A stretch of DNA of 34,838 nucleotides from CAYXDO01 sp964463485 (GTDB lineage Bacteria; Myxococcota; Kuafuiibacteriia; Kuafuiibacteriales; Kuafuiibacteriaceae). The stretch lies in the NCBI GenBank assembly GCA_964463485.1, contig CAYXDO010000114.1, positions 1 through 34,838 of the forward strand. Reading direction: 5' to 3'. Below are positions 21,507-28,694 of this stretch, in pieces. The position numbers were made by a program, and so were the translations under genes. Under the pieces are notes generated by a model. The model searched no databases and was not told the origin of the DNA. It saw only the letters and a list, made by a program, of their open reading frames with translations. Every line of letters begins with the position of its first letter. Position 1 is the stretch's first letter.

Positions 21507-22577
21507 TTAGTTGCAGAAAACGTCCGTGCTCTCGACCTTCGGCCAGTAATACAAGAACACGTTGCAGTGCTCCGAGAGCTCCGTGTTGCCTCCGAACGTG
21601 TAGCAACAATCGTTGGCACCGGAAGCGTCCTTCTTGTCGACGTCGTCACAACTGATTCCGACCGGCTCACGCCACTTGTATTGGCAGTCCCACCAAATCC
21701 CGCCGCCGGCAGGGATCGCGATCGAGAGGTCTCGGGTCATCGGAGGCTCATCCCAGGACTTGCTCTCGTAGAACTGCGCGGCAGTCTCGGGGTGAGTTTC
21801 ACTGGTGCCATCCCACGAGGAGATCGTGAACTTCTCGCCTCGCCGGTGGAAGTGCCCGTTCGCCGCCGTCACCGTCACACTCCCGGAGGGGAACTTACAG
21901 GTGCCTTCGTACGAAGGCGACGGGTTCGAGCGACACACTCGAATGCTCTGCTGAGTCGCAAAGAGCGTCCCGAGCTCCTGCGGGTTGGCTCCTGAGTAGC
22001 GATGAAAATTGATCCCGACCTTGGCTCCATTTGGCGTGGGCTGACTGGTCGTGTTCACGTAGTGAACCTGAATCATCAGCCACTCTCCCGGAGTCATTCG
22101 AATGGCGACGTCCGTGGGAAGCGTCCAGTCGGTGTACGGATCGTTCGGGTTCGAGTTCTGTGAGTTGGCCACGAGCGGCCAATCCGACCAGTTCGCGCTC
22201 TTCCAACAAGGGTGAGTGACCTGGTCCTTGCCTTCGGCGGCCATGCCGTCGAGCTCGCCCAGCTTGACCGCCGCGCCCATCGCCGGTCCGAGCTCTTTGA
22301 CGGTCTTCACTCGGAAGACATTGAGGTGGTGGCTTCCCGGATTGATCGCCGTGTGGACGCGGTTCACCCAGACCTCCTTGCCGGCGTCGAGATCGGGCAC
22401 CTGCACGAAGTAGCAGTTCTGGTACTCGGCTCCGGCCGGAACCTCGAAGGCCGGGACCCTGAGCGAGAAGCCCGCGGAGGCCTCGAGTATGTCGAGGGTC
22501 CAGTCGGAGGGCGTGGGTGGTTCCGACCCGGCGCAGGACGCCAGGAGCGGGGCGAAGAGGAGGGGAGTGAAGCGCAT
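21507..22577 (-). CDS. Copper type II monooxygenase-like lipoprotein (PHM/DBM fold)
   Basis: 356 aa from the ATG at 22575-22577, which starts a lipoprotein signal (MRFTPLLFAPLLASC, Cys15); the frame runs farther upstream without a better start. Residues 30-350 follow the two-domain fold of peptidylglycine and dopamine monooxygenases: His83-His84 (GSHHLNVF) and His172 (QVHYVN) for CuH, His242-x-His244 (GHFHRRGEKF) for CuM. Relatives have a methionine as third CuM ligand within an EMC motif near the C-terminus. The matching place here reads EHC (336-338, context SEHCNVFLYYWP), so that methionine is histidine. Such enzymes hydroxylate C-H bonds using O2 and an electron donor. With the altered ligand the protein may have another activity or only bind copper. 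It is divergently arranged with the lipoprotein at 22699. Confidence 0.85.
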   Translation of the reverse strand: MRFTPLLFAPLLASCAGSEPPTPSDWTLDILEASAGFSLRVPAFEVPAGAEYQNCYFVQVPDLDAGKEVWVNRVHTAINPGSHHLNVFRVKTVKELGPAMGAAVKLGELDGMAAEGKDQVTHPCWKSANWSDWPLVANSQNSNPNDPYTDWTLPTDVAIRMTPGEWLMIQVHYVNTTSQPTPNGAKVGINFHRYSGANPQELGTLFATQQSIRVCRSNPSPSYEGTCKFPSGSVTVTAANGHFHRRGEKFTISSWDGTSETHPETAAQFYESKSWDEPPMTRDLSIAIPAGGGIWWDCQYKWREPVGISCDDVDKKDASGANDCCYTFGGNTELSEHCNVFLYYWPKVESTDVFCN

Positions 22578-22698
22578 GGGGGCATGATGAGTCGGGGAGG
22601 CCTGCGCGAGCAAGCGCGATCGCGCAGGAATTGCGCTGGCCATTCCCAGCCAAAGACACCTTGAATCGTGGTCGGTCTTTAGGACCCGCTTGGCGATC

Positions 22699-23280
22699 AT
22701 GCGATGGGTTGTGATTGTTTGTTTGGGACTTGGGGCGTGCGCAGAGACGACCGAGTGCGCTTCGCCGGTCGACTGTGCTCGACCCGCGGACGCGGGCTCG
22801 AATCAGGACGCCACGGTCACCTCGTTCGATGGCGGTTGGTCTGACGCGGGCGAGGCGAAGGTCGTCGAGGTCGGCACGGGGTACGAGCGATTCGAGGAGC
22901 TCACCGAGGACCAGGAGATTCGGCTGACGCTAGGGCCCCAAGGGGGCGGGCCGATCGAAGGTTATCACATCTGGTCGGCCGTGCGGACTTCGGGCCTCGA
23001 GCCCGGGGGCCTGCGAGTCTTGTTCACGATCCTCGACGCCGAGACGCGTTCGGTGCACGCGCGGACGGAGCGATTGGTCGACCTTCAGCCCACGGCGGAC
23101 GGTCGCTTCGTGGCGTACGGCTTCGCGCCTCGGCTTCACGACTGCTGCGTGGTGCGTGGGACATCGATTCTGATGCACGCCGAGGTCATCGATTCAGGAG
23201 GGATGGCGGCCTGGGACGAGAAGCGAGTGCGGGCCGCTGCGATGTGTTCGGATGGTCAGGGCGGAGATGTCTGCGAGTAG
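22699..23280 (+). CDS. Small lipoprotein, unknown function
   Basis: 193 aa. I choose the ATG at 22699 over the TTG at 22690 because MRWVVIVCLGLGAC is a compact lipoprotein signal with its lipid-bearing Cys at residue 14. The mature start is Cys-rich (AETTECASPVDCARPADAG) and then acidic and disordered, typical of the spacer in myxobacterial lipoproteins. The remaining 140 residues look beta-rich (EIRLTLGPQGGGPIEGYHIW, LRVLFTILDAETRSVHA, RFVAYGFAPRLHDCCVV), with paired cysteines near the C-terminus (DCC, MCSDG, VCE) that could form disulfides outside the cytoplasm. No family recognised. It shares a divergent promoter region of 121 bp with the copper monooxygenase-like gene, hinting at joint regulation. 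Confidence 0.75.
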   Translation: MRWVVIVCLGLGACAETTECASPVDCARPADAGSNQDATVTSFDGGWSDAGEAKVVEVGTGYERFEELTEDQEIRLTLGPQGGGPIEGYHIWSAVRTSGLEPGGLRVLFTILDAETRSVHARTERLVDLQPTADGRFVAYGFAPRLHDCCVVRGTSILMHAEVIDSGGMAAWDEKRVRAAAMCSDGQGGDVCE

Positions 23281-23305
23281 ATGACGGACCCTACGAAGGG
23301 CGAGC

Positions 23306-24510
23306 TCACCAGGTGACGTTGGCGGCGCCGTCGCAGTCGGTGTCGATTCCGTCGGGTCGGCCGTTGCCATCCGCATCGACCGGCGCCGGGCGGCAGGAAG
23401 AGCCGTTGAAGGGCACATCGACGGTACCGTCGCAGTTGGTGTCCACGCCTTCGGGGGTGCCGTCACCGTCCGCGTCCACTCGCGCCGGGACGCACATGTC
23501 CCGCGTGAAGTCGACGGTGCCGTCACAGTTGGTGTCCACGCCCTCGGGCACGCCGTCTCCGTCTTGATCGATGCGCTCGGGGCGGCAGCCCGCGTCCACG
23601 TCCGCGACGCCATCGCAGTCGGTGTCTACGCCTTCGGGCAGGCCGTCTCCGTCCGCGTCGATCGGCGCGGGCCGGCANNNNNNNNNNNNNNNNNNNNNNN
23701 NNNNNNNNNNNNNNNNNNNNNNNNNNNNNNNNNNNNNNNNNNNNNNNNNNNNNNNNNNNNNNNNNNNNNNNNNNNNNTGTCTACGCCTTCGGGCAGGCCG
23801 TCTCCGTCCGCGTCGATCGGCGCGGGCCGGCAGTGCTGGCCACGTCGCACGTCGATCGCGCCGTCACAGTTGGTGTCCAAACCATCGATCACGCCGTCGG
23901 CGTTCTCGTCGATCCCTTCGGGTCGGCAATCGCGCACGGGCACTCGCACGTCGGGCGTGCCGTCGCAGTTCGTGTCGAGCGATTCGGGGCGGCCATCTCC
24001 GTCGGCGTCGATGGGCGCAGGGCGGCAGCCGCCACGCGCCGGCGCGTCGATCGCGCCGTCACAGTCGAGATCCACACCTTCGGGCTGTCCGTCGCCGTCG
24101 GCGTCGATCGGAGCGGGTCGGCAACCGGCGGGCACGTCGACGCCGCCGTCACAGTTGATATCGAGACCCTCGGGTACGCCGTCCCCATCCGCATCGACAG
24201 GGCGCGGTCGGCAGGCGCGGTGGTCGATCACGCCGTCACAGGTGACGTCGACGCCGTCGGGACGACCGTCTCCGTCTTCGTCGATGCGCTCGGGCCGGCA
24301 GCCGCGCGGAGGCATCGGGAGGTCGCCGACGCCGTCGCAGTTCACATCGACGCCGTCAGGGGTGCCGTCACCGTCCGCGTCCACGCGGGCCGGACGACAA
24401 CCCGCCGGAGGAGCCGGGAGGTCGCTGGTGCTGCACGTGCCATCGCGATCGACGTCGATGCACTCGGCGGTGCCATCACCGTCCGCGTCTAGAGCGCGAA
24501 GCTCGCTGAG
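23306..24510. repeat. Tandem DNA repeats coding for calcium-binding modules
   Basis: Units of about 85-105 bp recur roughly eleven times, each containing a variant of CCGTC(T/A)CCGTC(C/T)(G/T)CGTC and a CGGCA block. They vary in sequence and keep the reading frame, so the selection is on the encoded repeats. The most similar units flank the scaffold gap. Confidence 0.85.
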
Positions 24511-24618
24511 CTCTTCGTCGGTCGCGAGGCTCGCGGTCGGGGTCGTGTCCCCTCCGCAAGCGGAGAGAGTGAGGCCAGCGGCCAGAAAACAAGTCGTCGT
24601 CCATTCCCAGATCTTCAT
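23306..24618 (-). CDS. Lipoprotein with thrombospondin-type-3-like calcium-binding repeats (interrupted by scaffold gap)
   Basis: The ATG at 24616-24618 has a GGAGGA ribosome-binding site 4 nt upstream and starts a lipoprotein signal ending LTLSAC. After an acidic linker come about eleven repeats of 28-35 residues with the core DxDxDGxx[DE]GxD, then [ND]CDG and a Cys-Arg-Pro, for example VDADGDGTPDGVDVNCDG. This Asp/Asn spacing is that of calcium-binding thrombospondin type 3 and EF-hand-like loops, and two Cys per repeat could cross-link neighbours. It is therefore probably a rigid, calcium-stabilised surface stalk. A run of 100 N (23678-23777) interrupts it and throws the frame off. Merging the identical 55-bp flanks restores one frame to the TGA at 23306-23308, giving a protein of about 385 aa. 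True repeat number may be higher. Confidence 0.85.
23678..23777. other. Scaffold gap of exactly 100 N
   Basis: The run is 100 N, a placeholder size. The 55 bases before it (23623-23677) are identical to the 55 bases after it (23778-23832). This is what two contigs ending in the same 55-mer look like in a de Bruijn assembly, so the gap may be zero length or hide extra repeat units. Confidence 0.9.
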
Positions 24619-24860
24619 GTCGTCCTCCAATGGGGTCGGGTCTGGCCCTGAGCACTGCGAGCGTCATGCCAACCGAAATCGAGAGACCGCCCCGCCTCCT
24701 GACGCGCTCGAAGTGTGAAGTCGACTGAGCAGTCGCGCTGCGTCGATGGCAAGGCTCTCGGAATTGTCCCATTGTTTCGGCGGGTTGAGGGACACGCCGG
24801 ACTGCTCAGGCCACCTCACGCCTCGCAGGCTGTCCAGCTGACGACACAGGCGGAGCGACC
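24619..24860. promoter_or_regulatory. Divergent intergenic region
   Basis: This holds the ribosome-binding site of the repeat lipoprotein (GGAGGA on the minus strand, 24623-24628) and must include promoters for both directions. I see no gene, repeat or convincing terminator in it. Confidence 0.4.
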
Positions 24861-25739
24861 GTGTTTAGTGGACTCGTGGAAGACAGCGTTCGCCGCAAAC
24901 AGCTGAGGGTGCTGCGCGGTCTCACGTCCGACGACTTCCAGCACCCGCACGACGAAAAAGCGATCGCCGCGCTGAAGGCGGTGCCGGGCTTCGACTTCCT
25001 GATGAGGAAGGTCATGGAGTACGGCCTCGAGCGGATCTTCTACTTGGAGAACATCGCGGGAAACGTTCGGGTCACCGAGAAGATGTTCCCGCGGCTGTTT
25101 CGCTACGGCCGCTGGGGATCGCAGATCCTCGCGATCGATGAGCCAGAGATCTACGTGGCGCAAAACCCAATTCCCAACGCCTGGACCTACGGAGACACAC
25201 GGCCGTTCGTCGTGCTCACGAGCGGACTGCTCGACTTGCTCGACGAGGAGGAGCGCTTCTACGTGGTCGGCCACGAGCTCGGCCACATCAAGTGCTCCCA
25301 CGCCCTCTACACCCTGGTGGCAGACAATATCGCCACGATCATCTCCGCGATCGGGCAGGCGACGCTTGGGGTCGGTTCCATTCTCGGCATGGGCCTCGAG
25401 CTCGCGCTGTTCGACTGGCGCCGCAAAGCCGAGCTCTCCGCGGATCGCGCCGGGTTGCTCTGCGTGCAGTCCGAAGAGGTCGCGATGCGAGTGTTCATGA
25501 AGCTCGCCGGCGGCACTCAGAAACTCAGCAAGGAGATGGACCTCGATGAGTTCTTGCGACAAATTCGCGCTTACGAGATGACCAACGAGGCGCTCGACAA
25601 GGCGTACAAAGTGTTCATCACCGCCTTTCGGTCGCATCCCTTCCCCATCCTTCGCGCGGCCCACCTCGACCGCTGGATCACCACCGGAGCCTACGGAGAC
25701 TTGCTCTTGCGAGGATCGAAGCCGCTTGGTGGAGGCTGA
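24861..25739 (+). CDS. M48 family zinc metallopeptidase
   Basis: 292 aa from a GTG at 24861, preceded by a CGGAG ribosome-binding-site-like stretch. The zinc site is HELGH (138-142) with the third ligand Glu191 in AELSADRAGLL, the standard M48 arrangement. Between them lies a hydrophobic pair of segments (NIATIISAIGQATLGVG and ILGMGLELALF) that is likely membrane-associated. There is no N-terminal signal peptide, unlike BepA-type or HtpX-type members. The N-terminal 110 residues include IYVAQNPIPNAWTYGDTRPF, the conserved substrate-strand region of the family. M48 enzymes degrade misfolded or membrane proteins; the target here is unknown. It is followed 54 bp later by the NRDE gene. Confidence 0.92.
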   Translation: MFSGLVEDSVRRKQLRVLRGLTSDDFQHPHDEKAIAALKAVPGFDFLMRKVMEYGLERIFYLENIAGNVRVTEKMFPRLFRYGRWGSQILAIDEPEIYVAQNPIPNAWTYGDTRPFVVLTSGLLDLLDEEERFYVVGHELGHIKCSHALYTLVADNIATIISAIGQATLGVGSILGMGLELALFDWRRKAELSADRAGLLCVQSEEVAMRVFMKLAGGTQKLSKEMDLDEFLRQIRAYEMTNEALDKAYKVFITAFRSHPFPILRAAHLDRWITTGAYGDLLLRGSKPLGGG

Positions 25740-25793
25740 TGGGAGGGCGCGGCGGAATTGACGGCAGACAGGGATCTGGGCTCAAACGCTTTC

Positions 25794-26561
25794 GTGTGTA
25801 CCGTCGTGCTCATCCACCGCGTCTTTCGAGATCGACCGCTGTCGCTCGTCGCGAATCGAGACGAGCTCCTCGATCGGCCCGCCGAAGCTCCGAGCGTTTC
25901 CGCGGGCTCGGCGCTCAAAGTGCTGGCGCCCAGGGATCTCCGCGCGGGCGGGACTTGGCTCGGAGTCAACTCGGCGAGCGTCGTCGTGGCCATCACGAAT
26001 CGGTTCGGGCTTCGGGACGATCGGCGCGCCTCGCGGGGTGACCTGGTTCGGCGCGCGCTCGAAAAACCTGCCGCCAGCGAAGCGGTCGAGGAGCTCGCGC
26101 GGGTGGACGCGCGCGCGTTCAACGGATTTCATCTGCTCATGGCCGATCCGTCGAGCGCTTGGCTGATCGTCGGAGACGGCGAGCGGCTCGAGGTCTCCGC
26201 GTTGGCCGAGGGCGTGCACGTCGTAACGGAGCGCTCCTTGGGTGCGGGTGACAATCGCCGGGAGCTCCGCGTGGGTGCTGAGCTTCGCGAGCGCGTGGCG
26301 CGCGGGGCGGGCCTCGAGGAGCTCCTCGCGCCTCTGGCTCGCCACATCGCACTCGATGGCACTGAGGTCGAGGCGACCGAGCAGACCGATCCGGTCGCGA
26401 GCACCTGCGTGCACTGGCCGTTGCTCTCGTACGGGACGCGGAGCTCCACGGGCATCGAGCTCGGAGCGCGGCCTCGGATCCTCCACGCGGAGGGCGCCCC
26501 CTGCCGCACGAGCTATCGAGCGCTGGACGCGGAGCTGACGGAGCTCGGCCTCAATTCGTGA
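25794..26561 (+). CDS. NRDE (TANGO2) family protein
   Basis: 255 aa. I place the start at the GTG at 25794, not at an earlier in-frame codon (25758), because this makes Cys the second residue (M-C-T-V-V), the conserved position in NRDE/TANGO2 proteins, where it is thought to become an N-terminal nucleophile. The NRDE motif itself is residues 21-24 (LVANRDELLDRPAEAP). Next come AGGTWLGVN and VVVAITNRFG, both typical. The eukaryotic TANGO2 relative has been linked to heme or lipid handling; bacterial roles are not settled. The gene is convergent with the deoxynucleoside kinase and overlaps its 3' end by 11 bp. Confidence 0.92.
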   Translation: MCTVVLIHRVFRDRPLSLVANRDELLDRPAEAPSVSAGSALKVLAPRDLRAGGTWLGVNSASVVVAITNRFGLRDDRRASRGDLVRRALEKPAASEAVEELARVDARAFNGFHLLMADPSSAWLIVGDGERLEVSALAEGVHVVTERSLGAGDNRRELRVGAELRERVARGAGLEELLAPLARHIALDGTEVEATEQTDPVASTCVHWPLLSYGTRSSTGIELGARPRILHAEGAPCRTSYRALDAELTELGLNS

Positions 26562-27264
26562 CGACGCCCGCGGGCGCCTCGTCTACCCTTCGAACGTCTG
26601 CCCTTCGAACCAACCGATCTCCGAGCGCGGACTCGATGCGTTGGAACAAGTCGATGCGATGGACGAGATCGGAGATGTAATCGAGCTCGTCGGTGTCGAC
26701 CACGAGCGTCTCCGAGCGATCGTAGCTTTCGAACCAGCGGTCGTAGAGGGCCTGCAGCTTCGTCAGGTAGCTGCGCGGCATGCTCTGCTCCTCGGGCCGG
26801 CCTCGAAGTCTGATACGTCGCCGAAGAGTTCGAAGGGACGAGCGCAAGTAGATCATGAGGTCCGGGGGTCGGAGCTCGTCGACGATACTCTCGTAGAGCA
26901 CGCGATAAGTTCGGTAGTCCCGCTCGCTCATCTTTCGTTGTCGTCGGAGGTTTTCAGCGAAGATCTCGGCGTCTTCGTAAATCGTACGATCCTGGATCAC
27001 GGTCGAGGTAGAGGCCGAGAGCTCTTGGTGGATTCGGAACTTTCTCGCGAGAAAATAGACCTGCGACTGGAACGACCAGCGCTTCATGTCTTTGTAAAAA
27101 TCGACGAGGTAAGGATTCGTATCGTTGGGCTCGAAGTAAGGCGCGACGATGTACGTTCGGCTGAGAAACTCGACGAGGGTAGATTTTCCGGCGCCGATGT
27201 TTCCTGCGACCGCGAGGAATCGGGGGCCGGGCCGTTCAGGAGGACGCGTCCGCTTTCTGTTCAC
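26551..27264 (-). CDS. Deoxynucleoside kinase
   Basis: 237 aa. The start is a GTG at 27262-27264 that overlaps the M16 peptidase stop (27261-27263) by the GTGA arrangement. The P-loop is GNIGAGKST (21-29). The substrate-binding part YFEPNDTNPYLVDFY (43-57) resembles bacterial deoxyadenosine/deoxyguanosine kinases. IQDRTIYEDA (90-99) carries the catalytic Asp-Arg pair, and LRTLRRRIRLRGRPEE is the Arg-rich LID region. It phosphorylates deoxynucleosides to monophosphates in nucleotide salvage. Which base is preferred cannot be settled by eye. The N-terminus has an extra basic stretch (NRKRTRPPERPGPR). Convergent 11-bp overlap with the NRDE gene. Confidence 0.93.
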   Translation of the reverse strand: MNRKRTRPPERPGPRFLAVAGNIGAGKSTLVEFLSRTYIVAPYFEPNDTNPYLVDFYKDMKRWSFQSQVYFLARKFRIHQELSASTSTVIQDRTIYEDAEIFAENLRRQRKMSERDYRTYRVLYESIVDELRPPDLMIYLRSSLRTLRRRIRLRGRPEEQSMPRSYLTKLQALYDRWFESYDRSETLVVDTDELDYISDLVHRIDLFQRIESALGDRLVRRADVRRVDEAPAGVVTN

Positions 27265-28580
27265 GCGAGCGACTCCAAGAGCTTTCCGACGGACTTCTTC
27301 GCGAGGCGCACCGACACCGCATCGGCGCCGCCCACTCCGGCGATGGTCAGCCGCGAAGCCGAGAAGTATTTCTTGGCGACCTCGGTGATGTCGTTGGCGG
27401 TTACCGCTTCGAACTCGTTCAGCCGATCCTCGGGTGACTTCGGCGCTTGGAAGAGCTGAGTGGCTCCAAACCATTGCGAGAGCTCGAAGGGAGAGTCCAA
27501 CGAGAGCTCGACGCTGATCCTCGCGCGGCGGCGAACCCGATCGACCTCCTCAGTCGTGATCTCGCCATTTCGCAACGACGAGATGACTTTGGTGAGCTCC
27601 TCGAGAGCGTACGGGAGCTTCTTATGGGCGACCGCAAACTCGAAATCGAAGATTCCGCAGTCTGCGTAGGCCTCCACCTCCGCGCCCACGTCGTACGCGA
27701 TGCCTCGCTTCTCGACGAGCTCGACTTGAAGGCGCGCCGACAGACCCCCGTCGACGATGCGTCGCAACAACAGGAGCGCGGGGTAGTCGGCGTGCAGGGA
27801 CGCGACGGCGCGGAAGGTCAGACGCAGGCGGGATTGTGAGTCTTCCGTGTGAATGTACGAAAAATGCGGCGTGTGTTTGGGCAGCGGCGGCGCGAGCTCT
27901 TTGGCCCGCCGGCCCGGCGAGAGCTCCCCGAGCTCGGCCTCGGCGGTCTCGAAGCAAGCCCCCGCGTCGATCGCGCCAGCGTAACAAAGCACGAGGTTCT
28001 TGGCGCCGTAGAAGCGCTTGCGATGGTCGACCAGATCGTCGACCCGAAAGCTCTTCACGTTCTTGCGCGTGCCGTCGATGGACTGGGACAGCGGGTTGCC
28101 GGCGAAGGCTTCTTTGTGCGCGATGATGTCCAGGTCGACGACACGTCCGCGATCGTCGATCACGTCGAGCATCTCCTCGAGGACGATGGAGCGCTCGATG
28201 TCGATGTCCTTGAAGGTCGGATTGCGAAACATCGCGCCGAAGATCCGGGAGGCGTCGCGGATGTAGTCGGGGTGGACCGTGGCCAAATACGAGGTCGAAT
28301 CGCGCATCGTGAAGCCATCGAGCGTGCCGCCGAGGTCTTCCATCGCGCGATTCAGCGCCGTGGAGTCCTCGAAGCCCTCACAGCCTCGAAAGAACATGTG
28401 CTCGAGGAAGTGGGAGAGCCCGTTCTTCTCGGGCGTCTCGTGACGGCTCCCGACGCGCGCGAACAAGTTGATCGATGCCGAGTGAAGGTGCGGCATCGCC
28501 ACTGTCGCTACCGTGAGACCGTTTGGGAGAGTTTTGGTCTCGAAGGCGTATGAGTTCGGCAAGGCCGCGATCGAAGCCAC
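27261..28580 (-). CDS. M16 family zinc peptidase
   Basis: 439 aa from the GTG at 28578-28580. The frame extends upstream to 28718, but that part is low-quality and would cross the promoter region of the divergent gene. The inverted zinc motif HFLEH is residues 57-61, with downstream Glu135/136 in RSIVLEEMLD supplying the third ligand. The second half is the catalytically inactive M16C-type domain that forms the clamshell. M16 enzymes cleave peptides or exported proteins; bacterial ones of this size often work as homodimers or with a PqqL-like partner. No signal peptide is seen, so it is probably cytoplasmic. The last bases overlap the deoxynucleoside kinase start, making an unusual but tight two-gene unit. 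Confidence 0.93.
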   Translation of the reverse strand: MASIAALPNSYAFETKTLPNGLTVATVAMPHLHSASINLFARVGSRHETPEKNGLSHFLEHMFFRGCEGFEDSTALNRAMEDLGGTLDGFTMRDSTSYLATVHPDYIRDASRIFGAMFRNPTFKDIDIERSIVLEEMLDVIDDRGRVVDLDIIAHKEAFAGNPLSQSIDGTRKNVKSFRVDDLVDHRKRFYGAKNLVLCYAGAIDAGACFETAEAELGELSPGRRAKELAPPLPKHTPHFSYIHTEDSQSRLRLTFRAVASLHADYPALLLLRRIVDGGLSARLQVELVEKRGIAYDVGAEVEAYADCGIFDFEFAVAHKKLPYALEELTKVISSLRNGEITTEEVDRVRRRARISVELSLDSPFELSQWFGATQLFQAPKSPEDRLNEFEAVTANDITEVAKKYFSASRLTIAGVGGADAVSVRLAKKSVGKLLESLA

Positions 28581-28694
28581 ACGGCCGGGTCGTTGTAAAG
28601 CGCGCGACCGAGCCTCGAAGTGCCCGGATCGTTTGCACCGATCCCACTGGCGGGCTTCTTGACACCGTTCGGTGTCGGCACGAGCCTCGAAGCC
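28581..28694. promoter_or_regulatory. Divergent promoter region
   Basis: This 114-bp region lies between the M16 peptidase and UbiB-like kinase starts. I see no clear promoter hexamers or operator symmetry. Confidence 0.35.

Noticed and set aside
23306..24510. CRISPR-like regular repeats
   Set aside because: The units vary, are continuous without spacers, and encode a periodic protein in frame with a good start and lipoprotein signal.
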